DNA of 26,768 nucleotides, taken from contig DKIV01000049.1 of NCBI GenBank assembly GCA_002454425.1, positions 1-26,768 on the forward strand, given 5' to 3'. The position numbers and the translations under genes are program-made. The DNA comes from Sphingobacteriaceae bacterium UBA6709 (GTDB lineage Bacteria > Bacteroidota > Bacteroidia > Sphingobacteriales > Sphingobacteriaceae). Shown in pieces: positions 1 through 7,560 of the stretch. Under the pieces are notes generated by a model. The model made no database searches, was not told the origin of the DNA, and saw only the letters and a program-made list of their open reading frames with translations. The stretch's first letter is position 1. Every line of letters begins with the position of its first letter.

Positions 1-14
1 TGTTATGGGCAATA

Positions 15-69
15 GTCGATGAGATGCCCATGAAATGCCCATGTAATGTCGATGAAATGTCGATCACCA
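15..69. repeat. 11-bp-period tandem array at the window edge
   Basis: Five consecutive 11-base units can be read: GTCGATGAGAT (15-25), GCCCATGAAAT (26-36), GCCCATGTAAT (37-47), GTCGATGAAAT (48-58) and a diverging GTCGATCACCA (59-69). Units alternate between a GTCGAT and a GCCCAT head with a near-constant GAAAT tail. ATGGGC at 5-10 is the inverse of the GCCCAT head, so the pattern may continue leftward out of the window. Eleven is not a multiple of three, which argues against a protein repeat. Function unknown. Confidence 0.8.
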
Positions 70-109
70 CTCGAGCGTCTCTCGAGTCTGTCCCGAGTCA
101 GTCTCGGAA
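46..109 (+). repeat. Interspersed repeat, left copy (inverted partner at window end)
   Basis: This stretch matches the reverse complement of 26705-26768 at 59 of 64 positions, counted by hand. It begins inside the 11-bp array and continues into two small hairpins: ACTCGAG / CTCGAGT with a 5-base loop (69-87) and CCGAG / CTCGG with a 5-base loop (about 94-108). No open reading frame of protein-like composition runs through it. It resembles a small palindromic interspersed repeat; the family is not one I recognise. Confidence 0.8.
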
Positions 110-671
110 CAGCTGGGGCGCAAGGGGGTACAAGTGGCGGGCAGGTGCCTGACCTGCACAGGTGTCGTCCGGGATCGTTTGTGTGACATACTGCGACATT
201 GTGGGACAGTTCGATATCTCTGCTGACAGCCGGGGTAAGTGGTTGCCGGCGACGATCCGGATGCTGAACATACATGTTTTGTTGCGAAGGATGGGATGGA
301 AAAAAGAAGAGATAAGTAATTGAAGGATATGGCCTTGACTTACGAAAAAGATTATTTCATCTTTGTTCTGTCAGCGCTGTGTGCCGGTACCCATTGCAGC
401 TCATCTGACAACTCCGATGTCGCCGGGAGGATTCAGGCGGCCTGAGCATTAAATTTCAACAGTCATGACAGGAATTTCAGGAGAAGCGAAAGGAGGTTTT
501 ACAGGGAAGCGAAGGAAGGCAAACGAGCGTACATCAACCACATCGGGACGGTGGTTTCAGGGCTCCCGGCTTCGCGGAAAGCTAAGTGTGACGCAGAACA
601 GGTTCCGGTGTTCCTGACGAAGTAAAATACGAAGATGATACAAATGGAGCACCATGGGAATGAGGAGGAAC
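110..671. other. Gene-poor, GC-rich stretch between the edge repeat and gyrB
   Basis: I see no convincing gene in these roughly 560 bases. The part up to about 280 is clearly richer in G and C than the rest of the window and contains short inverted repeats such as GCAGGT / ACCTGC near 139-156. A frame starting with ATG at 329 stays open to a TAA at 623-625 except for one TGA at 443-445. Its first 38 codons give a weakly hydrophobic, signal-like start with cysteines. Its codon choice (AGG, GGG, CGG, CTC) is unlike the neighbouring genes. I do not recognise the product; it is either chance or a decayed gene. Confidence 0.5.
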
Positions 672-706
672 AAAAAAGCCGCCCCATTTAGATTTTGAGA
701 CGGCCT
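672..706 (-). terminator. Rho-independent terminator of gyrB
   Basis: Read on the minus strand, GCCGTCTC (697-704) pairs with GGGGCGGC (678-685) through 8 base pairs, two of them G-U, around an 11-base A/T-rich loop. A run of six T follows. It lies about 28 bases beyond the gyrB stop codon, which fits termination of that gene. Confidence 0.85.
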
Positions 707-733
707 TTGTTTTTATGATAATCTACATCGCTG

Positions 734-2692
734 TTATACGTCGATGCGTGCGTATCGCGCGTTCTTTTCAATGAACTCACGACGTGGCGCTACTTCATCA
801 CCCATCAGCATGGAGAATATATGATCGCATTGAGCTGCATTTTCAATGGTTGCCCGACGCATGGTACGCTTCTCAGGATCCATAGTAGTATCCCATAATT
901 GTTCAGCGTTCATTTCTCCCAAACCTTTATAACGTTGAATGTGTACGCTATCTTCTTTACCAGCACCCTTCAGGCGTTGCACCGCCGAGTCGCGCTGCGT
1001 GTCGTTCCAGGCATACTCCTGCTCTTTACCCTTCTTAACAAGGTACAATGGAGGAGAGGCAATGTAAATGTAACCCAGCTCAATGAGCTCCTTCATATAA
1101 CGGAAGAAGAACGTTAGGATCAGGGTCGTAATGTGGGAACCGTCGACGTCGGCATCCGTCATGATTACAATCTTATGGTAACGAAGCTTTTCAAGGTTCA
1201 GCGCTTTAGCATCTTCAGAAGTACCAATGCTCACTCCTAAAGCCGTAAAGATGTTCTTGATTTCGTCATTCTCATAGATCTTATGTTCCATGGCTTTTTC
1301 CACGTTTAGGATTTTACCCCTTAACGGAAGAATAGCCTGGAAGTGGCGATTACGTCCTTGTTTGGCGGTACCACCCGCTGAATCTCCCTCTACAAGGAAG
1401 AGCTCACATTTTGCGGGATCTTTATCAGAACAGTCGGCGAGTTTACCGGGTAAGCCGGAACCACCCATCACCGTTTTACGCTGCACCATTTCGCGAGCCT
1501 TACGTGCCGCGGCACGCGCGGTAGCGGCAAGGACTACCTTATTAACAATGAGACGTGCTTCTTTAGGATTTTCTTCCAGGTAATTTCCCAGGATCTCACC
1601 CACAGCTACATCCACAGCACCTATCACCTCGTTATTTCCTAGCTTTGTTTTTGTCTGACCTTCAAATTGAGGTTCAGCAACCTTTACAGAAATTACTGCA
1701 GTGAGGCCTTCACGGAAGTCGTCACCTGAAATATCGACTTTTACGTTCTTGAGGAGACCTGATTTCTCAGCATAAGCCTTAAGCGTACGCGTTAAGCCAC
1801 GTCTGAAACCAGAAACGTGCGTACCTCCTTCAATGGTATTAATGTTGTTAACATAGGAATGCACATTTTCAGTATATGTTTCATTGTATTGCAGAGCAAG
1901 TTCTACAGGAATACCCTGCTTTGTACCCTCAACATAAATTGGATCAGGGATCAGCGGCGAGCGCGTGCCATCAAGATACTTCACGAATTCGCGAAGTCCT
2001 CCTTCGGAATAAAACTCTTCCGTAAGAAAACCACCTTCCGCGGCTTCCTCACGTTCATCCGTTAAAGAAAGACGGATACCCTTATTTAGGAAGGCAAGCT
2101 CTCTAAGTCTGCTTGCCAGGGTATCGAATTTGTATTCCTGAGTTAGCTGAAAGATCTCCGGATCGGGAAGGAACGTCTGGATAGTACCCGTACGATCTGT
2201 TTCACCAATGACCTTCACATCAAACAGCGGTTTTCCCTGCTTATATTCCTGAGTAAAGACCTTTCCTTCGCGATGCACCAAAGTTTTGAGGTGTATAGAC
2301 AAGGCGTTCACACATGATACCCCTACTCCGTGCAAGCCTCCTGATACTTTATAAGTATCCTTATCGAACTTACCTCCAGCGTGAAGCACCGTCATTACGA
2401 CCTCGAGAGCCGACTTCTTTTCCTTCGGATGCATTCCGGTAGGAATTCCGCGCCCGTTATCTTCTACTGTTATGGAATTGTTTTTATGGATGGTAACATT
2501 GATGTCGGTACAATAGCCGGCGAGCGCCTCATCGATAGAGTTATCTACCACCTCGTAAACAAGATGGTGAAGCCCTTTTACGCCAACATCACCGATATAC
2601 ATGGCAGGACGTTTCCTTACTGCTTCTAACCCTTCTAAAACCTGAATATTTTCTGCGGAATACGTACTTTTCGTTAAATTTTCTTCACTCAT
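734..2692 (-). CDS. gyrB: DNA gyrase subunit B
   Basis: ATPase subunit of DNA gyrase, which introduces negative supercoils into DNA together with GyrA. The 652-residue product has the complete family layout. The GHKL ATPase has E47 and N51 in YEVVDNSIDEA, D78 in EDNGRGIP and the ATP lid GGLHGVGVSCVNALS (118-132). A transducer domain follows, then a Toprim domain with EGDSAGG and DADVDGSHI, and the C-terminal QRYKGLGEMN block. The length fits the short GyrB form, without the insertion found in enterobacteria. Seeing GyrB rather than ParE rests on overall similarity. The gene is monocistronic as far as visible: own promoter at 2714-2748, own terminator at 672-706, divergent from the OmpH-like gene. 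The start has no Shine-Dalgarno sequence. Confidence 0.97.
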   Translation of the reverse strand: MSEENLTKSTYSAENIQVLEGLEAVRKRPAMYIGDVGVKGLHHLVYEVVDNSIDEALAGYCTDINVTIHKNNSITVEDNGRGIPTGMHPKEKKSALEVVMTVLHAGGKFDKDTYKVSGGLHGVGVSCVNALSIHLKTLVHREGKVFTQEYKQGKPLFDVKVIGETDRTGTIQTFLPDPEIFQLTQEYKFDTLASRLRELAFLNKGIRLSLTDEREEAAEGGFLTEEFYSEGGLREFVKYLDGTRSPLIPDPIYVEGTKQGIPVELALQYNETYTENVHSYVNNINTIEGGTHVSGFRRGLTRTLKAYAEKSGLLKNVKVDISGDDFREGLTAVISVKVAEPQFEGQTKTKLGNNEVIGAVDVAVGEILGNYLEENPKEARLIVNKVVLAATARAAARKAREMVQRKTVMGGSGLPGKLADCSDKDPAKCELFLVEGDSAGGTAKQGRNRHFQAILPLRGKILNVEKAMEHKIYENDEIKNIFTALGVSIGTSEDAKALNLEKLRYHKIVIMTDADVDGSHITTLILTFFFRYMKELIELGYIYIASPPLYLVKKGKEQEYAWNDTQRDSAVQRLKGAGKEDSVHIQRYKGLGEMNAEQLWDTTMDPEKRTMRRATIENAAQCDHIFSMLMGDEVAPRREFIEKNARYARIDV

Positions 2693-2713
2693 AGTTTATA
2701 AAAAACGTAGCTT

Positions 2714-2748
2714 CAAATTTAGCGTTTTTCCCTCGTATTTTCAGCAAA
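2714..2748 (-). promoter_or_regulatory. Putative gyrB promoter
   Basis: On the minus strand, TAAATTTG (2714-2721) matches the Bacteroidota -7 consensus TAnnTTTG. TTTG (2745-2748) lies 23 bases upstream as a -33 element, at the long end of the usual spacing. The implied 5' leader is only about 15 bases. Confidence 0.5.
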
Positions 2749-2899
2749 GACTGTGTTTTTCAGTATATATATAAAGTGACGTGACATTAAAAGGATGTTA
2801 ATATTGATTGCAAGGCTGCAAGAATCGATCAGTGGCAGGGGGATAATGAAAAGTCTCGCGAAGGCTTAGATATAAGGCGTTTTTTCACTACCGGGAGCT

Positions 2900-2930
2900 A
2901 TTGAATAGTAATTGCTAAAGATTATATTTG
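2900..2930 (+). promoter_or_regulatory. Promoter of the OmpH-like lipoprotein gene
   Basis: ATTG (2900-2903) and TATATTTG (2923-2930) match the Bacteroidota -33 / -7 elements with a 19-base spacer, the optimal distance. The start point would fall near 2937, giving a leader of about 60 bases that contains the hairpin at 2945-2970. Confidence 0.6.
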
Positions 2931-2944
2931 CGTAAATTTTAGAC

Positions 2945-2970
2945 GTAGCCGCTCAGCTCTGAGCGGTTAC
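2945..2970 (+). promoter_or_regulatory. 12-bp hairpin in the 5' leader of the OmpH-like gene
   Basis: GTAGCCGCTCAG (2945-2956) pairs with CTGAGCGGTTAC (2959-2970) over 12 positions with one G-U, leaving only two bases between the arms. It starts about 8 bases after the predicted transcription start and ends 27 bases before the ATG. It could be a 5' stabilising stem-loop in mRNA or a near-palindromic operator in DNA. No U-tract follows, so it is not a terminator. Confidence 0.6.
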
Positions 2971-2997
2971 AATAACATGTAAAATCAATAAACTATA

Positions 2998-3600
2998 ATG
3001 AAAATTTCATTTAAGACAATTTCAAAACTTACTGCAGGAATGGCGATCGCTGCTGTAATGGTTTCATGTAACAACAAGGAGCAAGCAAAAACCGCAGGTT
3101 CAACACCGACAGCGACTAACGCTGCCGCAGCAGCAGAGGAGATTGTTTTTGTGAATTCTGATTCGCTTCTTAACAACTACAACTACTTTAAAGATCTGCG
3201 TGCGACGATGGAAGACAAGTCTAAGAAAGCACAGTCAGACCTTACAGCCAAAGGAAACGCTTTTCAGCGTGAGGTTGCTGAGTACCAGCAGAAGGCTAAG
3301 GACATGAGCGCTGATGAGCGTGCCGCAACAGAGCAAAGACTTGCCAGAAAGCAGCAGGAGCTGGCCGCGTTCAACCAGAATGCAAGTTCTGCATTAGCAA
3401 ATGAGTCGGCTTCAGAAAATGAGAAGCTTTATGATAAAGTATCGGAATATCTGAAGGGTTATGCGAAGAAAAAGGGTTACAAAATGGTCTTAACCTATTC
3501 TAAGAGCAATCCGTCTTTACTGTTCGCTGATGAGAGTCTTGATGTAACAAGCGATGTTGTAAAAGGCTTAAACGAGGCTTACAAGTCAACCAAGAAATAA
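2998..3600 (+). CDS. Skp/OmpH-family periplasmic chaperone-like lipoprotein
   Basis: The 200-residue product starts with a lipoprotein signal: positive MKISFK, a hydrophobic stretch, and MVSC with the lipidated cysteine at position 24. A low-complexity Thr/Ala linker follows (about 30-46), then IVFVNSDSLLNNYNYF, the strand-and-helix opening typical of OmpH/Skp proteins. Residues about 65-140 form a long charged, Ala/Gln/Glu-rich coiled coil, and the C-terminus KGYKMVLTYSKSNPSLLFAD closes the body domain. Skp proteins hold unfolded outer-membrane proteins in the periplasm. Lipid anchoring to a membrane is inferred from the signal and is common for this family in Bacteroidota. The gene stands alone with its own promoter and terminator. 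The family is clear; the client proteins are not. Confidence 0.9.
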   Translation: MKISFKTISKLTAGMAIAAVMVSCNNKEQAKTAGSTPTATNAAAAAEEIVFVNSDSLLNNYNYFKDLRATMEDKSKKAQSDLTAKGNAFQREVAEYQQKAKDMSADERAATEQRLARKQQELAAFNQNASSALANESASENEKLYDKVSEYLKGYAKKKGYKMVLTYSKSNPSLLFADESLDVTSDVVKGLNEAYKSTKK

Positions 3601-3702
3601 GCAAGCATACACGTGAGGCTTAGAAGTTCTCAAAACGGAACTGACTTAAGACCTGACGGTGAAGAATAAGAAGATCATTAGATGCATTCTTCTATAAAAC
3701 TG

Positions 3703-3743
3703 AAAAGCCCCGGCAATGTGCTATCACTTCGCCGGGGCTTTTT
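3703..3743 (+). terminator. Rho-independent terminator of the OmpH-like gene
   Basis: AAAAGCCCCGGC (3703-3714) pairs with GCCGGGGCTTTT (3731-3742) around a 16-base loop, and the T-run continues to 3743. It is a strong GC stem with flanking A/T pairs about 100 bases after the stop codon. Confidence 0.9.
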
Positions 3744-3856
3744 GCTGACTAAACTATCCGACATTACAAGGCGAAGTACGGAACAAATGATTCATCCTAC
3801 TTGTTACTTAGACAAGATTTTGAAGTCGACTTTATATACATATTAGCACAAATATC

Positions 3857-4324
3857 ATGCACGAGAAATTCATAAAGCTTGCTATCAGCATGGCTAACCA
3901 GAACGTCGGAGACTTGAAAGGAGGTCCTTTTGCAGCAGTGATCGTCAAAGACGGGGAAGTGATAGCTTCCAGCTGTAATCTCGTTACGAGCACCAACGAC
4001 CCTACGGCGCATGCGGAAATTGCCACCATCCGGGAGGCATGCCGCAAGCTTAACACTTTCGAGCTTAAAGATTGCATTATTTATTCGAGTTGCGAACCCT
4101 GCCCGATGTGCCTGGGAGCTATTTACTGGGCGCGTATATCAAAGATATATTACGCGGCAGACAGGCATGACGCGGCGGACGCGGGCTTCGACGATGAGTT
4201 CCTCTACCGGGAACTGCTCTTGCCGGAGAGCGAACGCAGCATTACCATCAGTCAGGTTGCTGATGCGGACGCGACATCCCCCTTTGAACAATGGAAAGCT
4301 TCGGGACTTAAAATTGCCTACTAG
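3857..4324 (+). CDS. guaD: Guanine deaminase (cytidine-deaminase fold)
   Basis: Converts guanine to xanthine and ammonia in purine salvage and catabolism, in the cytoplasm. The 155-residue product carries the zinc site of the cytidine deaminase superfamily: H52-A-E54 in TAHAEIATIREA and C82/C85 in EPCPMCLGAIYWARI. The features that separate guanine deaminase from tRNA adenosine deaminase TadA are also present: the DAADAGFDD block (105-113) with a conserved Asp, and a C-terminal Tyr (155). As I remember the Bacillus subtilis GuaD sequence, similarity runs over the whole length. Its stop codon is two bases from the stop of the convergent S4 gene. No good promoter match was found upstream. Another nucleobase deaminase remains possible but less likely. 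Confidence 0.88.
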   Translation: MHEKFIKLAISMANQNVGDLKGGPFAAVIVKDGEVIASSCNLVTSTNDPTAHAEIATIREACRKLNTFELKDCIIYSSCEPCPMCLGAIYWARISKIYYAADRHDAADAGFDDEFLYRELLLPESERSITISQVADADATSPFEQWKASGLKIAY

Positions 4325-4326
4325 CG

Positions 4327-4740
4327 TTATTCATCGTCCTGTTCGAACGAATCCACATTGTCATCTAACAGATCGTCGATCTCACGGCGGTCTTTTTTTG
4401 TAGGACGGCCAGTTCCGCGATCGCGTTGCAATACAGGAGAGTGGAATGCCGATTTAAAACGATAGGTTTCTTCCTCAGGCGTAAGATCTTCATAATGCAA
4501 GACCGCGGTTTTAGCGTCTACTCTGTTATAAAGAAAGGCTGTAACCTTGATCTGCTTCTTCTCAATCCCTTTTGAGATCTGATACAGTTCGCCAACCTTC
4601 ACTTCATAGGACGGTTTGACATTTTGACCGTTCAGCTTCACACGACCAGCTTTACACGCCTCCGTAGCAAGGGTTCTTGTTTTGAACATGCGTATACACC
4701 AGAGGTATTTATCGATTCTTAACTTCTCTTTCTCAGCCAT
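4327..4740 (-). CDS. hslR: RNA-binding S4-domain protein, Hsp15-like
   Basis: The 137-residue product opens with an S4 RNA-binding domain: RIDKYLWCIRMFKTRTLA at about 8-25, then ACKAGRVKLNGQNVKPSYEV. A short C-terminal extension is rich in Arg/Lys and then in Asp/Glu (DDLLDDNVDSFEQDDE). This is the layout of Hsp15 (HslR), a heat-shock protein that in Escherichia coli binds 50S subunits carrying stalled nascent chains and aids their recycling. The role here is inferred from family similarity. It is transcribed alone from 4760-4790, divergent from dapD, and ends two bases from guaD, so the two mRNAs may overlap at their 3' ends. No terminator is visible between the two genes. Confidence 0.85.
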   Translation of the reverse strand: MAEKEKLRIDKYLWCIRMFKTRTLATEACKAGRVKLNGQNVKPSYEVKVGELYQISKGIEKKQIKVTAFLYNRVDAKTAVLHYEDLTPEEETYRFKSAFHSPVLQRDRGTGRPTKKDRREIDDLLDDNVDSFEQDDE

Positions 4741-4759
4741 TTTTTCGGATAATACCCTG

Positions 4760-4790
4760 CAAACCTACGCCAAAAAATGATCCAGCGCAA
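4760..4790 (-). promoter_or_regulatory. Promoter of the S4-domain gene
   Basis: On the minus strand TTG (4788-4790) and TAGGTTTG (4760-4767) match the Bacteroidota -33 / -7 consensus with a 20-base spacer. The transcript would start about 15 bases before the ATG. Confidence 0.6.
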
Positions 4791-4864
4791 GTTAGCCTGG
4801 GTTTTGACAACGCTCCACTCCTCACTTTTTATCAGGAAATGCTTAATTTGGCAGAAAAAATATA

Positions 4865-5683
4865 ATGGCAGCAAATTTACAGACAAAAATCGAGCAGGCT
4901 TGGGACGACAGAAGCCTTCTTAATTATAAGGATTATACCGAAGCTATAGAAACAGTGATACAAGGGCTTGATCGTGGTGAAATACGAGTGGCAGAACCTA
5001 TCGCTGGCGGCTGGGTAGTAAACGAGTGGGTAAAGAAGGCAGTAGTGCTTTATTTCCCGCTGCGCCAAATGGAAGAGATTGAAGTGGGTCCTTTCATGTT
5101 CCACGATAAGATGAAATTAAAGAAAGATTTCAAAGAGCGTGGTGTTCGTGTGGTACCTCATGGTATTGCCCGCTACGGATCTTTCTTAGCGAAAGGTGTT
5201 ATCATGATGCCTTCATATGTAAATATTGGTGCTTATGTTGACGAAGGTACTATGGTTGATACCTGGGCAACAGTAGGAAGCTGCGCGCAGATCGGTAAAA
5301 ATGTACACCTGAGCGGTGGCGTTGGTATCGGAGGCGTGCTGGAACCATTGCAGGCGGCACCTGTAATTATTGAAGATAACTGCTTTATCGGATCGCGCGC
5401 CATTGTAGTAGAGGGCGTTCGCGTTGAGTCGGAAGCTGTTCTCGGAGCAAATGTAGTGCTTACAGGTTCCACAAAGATCATCGACGTTACAGGTGATACT
5501 CCTGTAGAGTACAAGGGCATCGTACCTGCGCGTTCTGTGGTAATTCCAGGTTCTTACACCAAAAAGTTCCCTGCGGGTGAATACCAGGTTCCTTGTGCCC
5601 TGATTATAGGCAAACGCAAGGAGTCTACTGATAAAAAAACATCGCTGAACGACGCGCTTAGAGAAAATAACGTTTCTGTATAG
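4865..5683 (+). CDS. dapD: 2,3,4,5-tetrahydropyridine-2,6-dicarboxylate N-succinyltransferase
   Basis: Transfers succinyl from succinyl-CoA to tetrahydrodipicolinate in the succinylase branch of the lysine and diaminopimelate pathway, which feeds peptidoglycan synthesis. The 272-residue product has the helical N-terminal domain (WDDRSLLNYKDY, about 13-24) followed by a left-handed beta-helix of hexapeptide repeats from about residue 105 to 215. Characteristic blocks are GAYVDEGTMVDTWATVGSCA and GGVLEPLQAAPVIIEDNCFI. Length and motifs match DapD of Gram-negative bacteria. Only 124 bases separate it from the divergent S4 gene, and I found no convincing promoter there for dapD. The glycosyltransferase gene begins 101 bases downstream. 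Confidence 0.96.
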   Translation: MAANLQTKIEQAWDDRSLLNYKDYTEAIETVIQGLDRGEIRVAEPIAGGWVVNEWVKKAVVLYFPLRQMEEIEVGPFMFHDKMKLKKDFKERGVRVVPHGIARYGSFLAKGVIMMPSYVNIGAYVDEGTMVDTWATVGSCAQIGKNVHLSGGVGIGGVLEPLQAAPVIIEDNCFIGSRAIVVEGVRVESEAVLGANVVLTGSTKIIDVTGDTPVEYKGIVPARSVVIPGSYTKKFPAGEYQVPCALIIGKRKESTDKKTSLNDALRENNVSV

Positions 5684-5735
5684 AAGCTGTTTAAGAAATT
5701 GATCATGCCCCCCAGCGGGTAGTCTATAACAATCT

Positions 5736-5764
5736 CCTTCCGGAGCGCTACATGCTTCGGAAGG
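5736..5764 (+). other. Hairpin between dapD and the glycosyltransferase gene
   Basis: CCTTCCGGAGC (5736-5746) pairs with GCTTCGGAAGG (5754-5764) in an 11-bp stem with one G-U and a 7-base loop. The following bases, GATAAATTGAG, are not a U-tract, so this is at best a weak terminator. It may separate or partly insulate dapD from the next gene. Confidence 0.5.
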
Positions 5765-5784
5765 GATAAATTGAGTTCATAAGA

Positions 5785-6909
5785 ATGATTATTGGATTTG
5801 ACGGAAAGAGAGCCGCCCGTAACCGCACGGGACTAGGCAATTATAGTCGCTGGCTGATTGAGAATCTCGCCACCTTCTTTCCGGAGAATAAATATCTCGT
5901 ATACTGCCAGGCCGACAGTGAACTGCCTGCCTTCAAACGACTGTTCATCAATACAAGCATCCGCTTGCGCTTAAAAATGCGTAGCACATTTTCGCCGCTC
6001 TGGCGAAGCTTCGGCATCGCGGAAGATATCGCGGAAGATCAAGTGCAACTATTTCATGGCTTGAGTCACGAGATTCCTTTTAACTTGAAATCCGGAAAAA
6101 TAAAGACCGTACTAACGGTGCATGATCTTATATTTCTGCGCTACCCGCATTATTTTAAATGGCTGGATCGTACGATCTACAATTTCAAATGCCGGTATGC
6201 ATGCCGAAATGCCGATCATATCGTAGCTATAAGCGAACAGACAAAAAGAGATATTATTCATTTCTACGGCACGAAGGCCGAAAAAATATCTGTCATCTAT
6301 CAAAGTTGTGATGACAGCTTTAAGGCGCCTGTTCCGCTAAAGAAGCAACAAGAGATTAGAGAGAAACATGCCCTTCCTGAGCGATATTTGCTCAGCGTTG
6401 GAACGATCGAAGAACGGAAGAATCTGCTTGTGCTGATCAAAGCACTTCCCGCCATTCATGCCGATTATAAGCTGGTAGTAGTTGGTAAAGCCACTCCTTA
6501 TAAGGCTTTGGTGCAAAAAGAAATTGAACGGTTAGGACTTACCAACCGGGTTGTGTTCCTGAAAGACGTAGCTTTTGACGATCTACCCGGCATCTATCAA
6601 ATGGCCTCGCTTTTTGTATATGCATCGCGCTTTGAAGGTTTTGGTATTCCCTTGCTGGAAGCGTTATATTCGGGTGTTCCGGCCATTGGTGCCACAGGTT
6701 CCTGCCTGGAGGAAGCGGCCGGTCCGGGGAGTAAATACATATCGCCGGACGATGCGGCACAACTGGCGACTTACGCCAATAAAATATTAGGAGATGAATT
6801 TACTGCTAACAGTATGCGGGAACAGGGACTGCAGTACGCACGCAACTTCAGCAATGCGCGACTGGCTGAGCAGATGAACAATTGCTATAAAAAAGTATTA
6901 TCATGTTAA
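5785..6909 (+). CDS. GT4-type glycosyltransferase (group 1)
   Basis: The 374-residue product has the two Rossmann-like halves of GT-B glycosyltransferases. The N-terminal half starts with IIGFDGKRAARNRTGLGNYS, the acceptor-side glycine loop, and contains VHDLIFLRYPHYFKWLDR and ADHIVAISEQTKRDI. The C-terminal half has SVGTIEERKNLLVLIKAL (about 205-222) and the nucleotide-sugar signature SRFEGFGIPLLEAL (about 279-292). Such enzymes move a sugar from a nucleotide donor to a glycan or lipid acceptor at the cytoplasmic face. Donor and acceptor cannot be told from sequence. It is an isolated glycosyltransferase with no polysaccharide genes around it. The last 7 bases overlap the start of the downstream TsaC/YciO-type gene, so the two are probably translated from one mRNA. 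Confidence 0.88.
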   Translation: MIIGFDGKRAARNRTGLGNYSRWLIENLATFFPENKYLVYCQADSELPAFKRLFINTSIRLRLKMRSTFSPLWRSFGIAEDIAEDQVQLFHGLSHEIPFNLKSGKIKTVLTVHDLIFLRYPHYFKWLDRTIYNFKCRYACRNADHIVAISEQTKRDIIHFYGTKAEKISVIYQSCDDSFKAPVPLKKQQEIREKHALPERYLLSVGTIEERKNLLVLIKALPAIHADYKLVVVGKATPYKALVQKEIERLGLTNRVVFLKDVAFDDLPGIYQMASLFVYASRFEGFGIPLLEALYSGVPAIGATGSCLEEAAGPGSKYISPDDAAQLATYANKILGDEFTANSMREQGLQYARNFSNARLAEQMNNCYKKVLSC

Positions 6910-7469
6910 AGGACGATATTGAAAAATCGCTTGAAGTGCTCCAGGCCGGAGGACTGATACTCTACCCTACCGACACCATTTGGGGCATTGGCTGTGATGC
7001 AACTAATCCGGAGGCCGTAGAGAAAGTATTTAAGCTTAAAGGACGGGATGCCGGCAAAAGTCTGATCGTGCTTCTTGACTCCGACAATAAACTGGAACGC
7101 TATGTTCAGGAGGTTCCGGCCTTAGCTTATGATCTTATTGAGTTTGCCGAGAAACCTCTTACTGTTATTTATTCGGGAGCACGCAATCTGGCGCCAAACC
7201 TGATACATGCTGATGGTAGTGTAGGCATTCGCGTGGCAAAGCATGATTTCTGCCAAAAGCTTATTCAGCGCTTCAGGAAACCGATTGTATCAACATCTGC
7301 CAATATTAGCGGAGAAAAATCGCCTGCCAACTTCGCAGAAGTATCAGATGCCATTATTCAGGGAGTAGATTATGTCGTGGAATACGGACAGGATGATAAT
7401 ACCCAGAATGCGCCTTCGACAATAATGAAGTTGGAGCCGGACGGCAAGTTTGTATTTATCAGACGGTAA
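6903..7469 (+). CDS. L-threonylcarbamoyladenylate synthase, TsaC/YciO family
   Basis: Proteins of this fold make threonylcarbamoyl-AMP from threonine, bicarbonate and ATP, the first step of t6A formation at position 37 of ANN-decoding tRNAs. The 188-residue single-domain product shows LYPTDTIWGIGCDA (20-33), the K46-G-R48 site in FKLKGRDAGKSLIVL, and PIVSTSANISG toward the C-terminus. It lacks the extra Sua5 domain. Telling true TsaC from the paralogue YciO needs comparison across the genome, so I leave the symbol blank. Its ATG lies inside the end of the glycosyltransferase gene (overlap 6903-6909), indicating translational coupling. The cca gene with its own promoter follows 124 bases later. 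Confidence 0.88.
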   Translation: MLKDDIEKSLEVLQAGGLILYPTDTIWGIGCDATNPEAVEKVFKLKGRDAGKSLIVLLDSDNKLERYVQEVPALAYDLIEFAEKPLTVIYSGARNLAPNLIHADGSVGIRVAKHDFCQKLIQRFRKPIVSTSANISGEKSPANFAEVSDAIIQGVDYVVEYGQDDNTQNAPSTIMKLEPDGKFVFIRR

Positions 7470-7519
7470 ACCACCATCAGCGCATGCTTAAAAGCTGACA
7501 GCACGCTGAAATGCATATT

Positions 7520-7553
7520 TTTTAAACCAAAATAAAACATTCGTGTATTTTTG
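7520..7553 (+). promoter_or_regulatory. Putative cca promoter
   Basis: TATTTTTG (7546-7553) is a full match to the Bacteroidota -7 element TAnnTTTG. The -33 side is weak: only TTTT at 7520-7523, with a 22-base spacer. Transcription would start at about 7560, so the hairpin at 7561-7584 would form right at the 5' end of the mRNA. Confidence 0.5.
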
Positions 7554-7560
7554 CGAACTG

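Noticed and set aside
3..275. Minus-strand open frame of 90 codons through the edge repeat
   Set aside because: It runs across the 11-bp array and hairpins, has Arg/Pro/His-rich low-quality composition, and the 11-base period shifts frame; no domain is recognisable.
329..625. TGA at 443 read as selenocysteine or readthrough within a 98-codon frame
   Set aside because: No SECIS-like structure or known selenoprotein motif is seen, and the frame itself is not recognisable as a protein.
499..687. Minus-strand open frame of 62 codons before gyrB
   Set aside because: It overlaps the start of the gyrB terminator stem, has no recognisable domain and atypical composition.
4741..4864. Lysine riboswitch ahead of dapD
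   Set aside because: The 124-base gap is too short for a lysine riboswitch plus promoters for two divergent genes, and no matching helices are visible.
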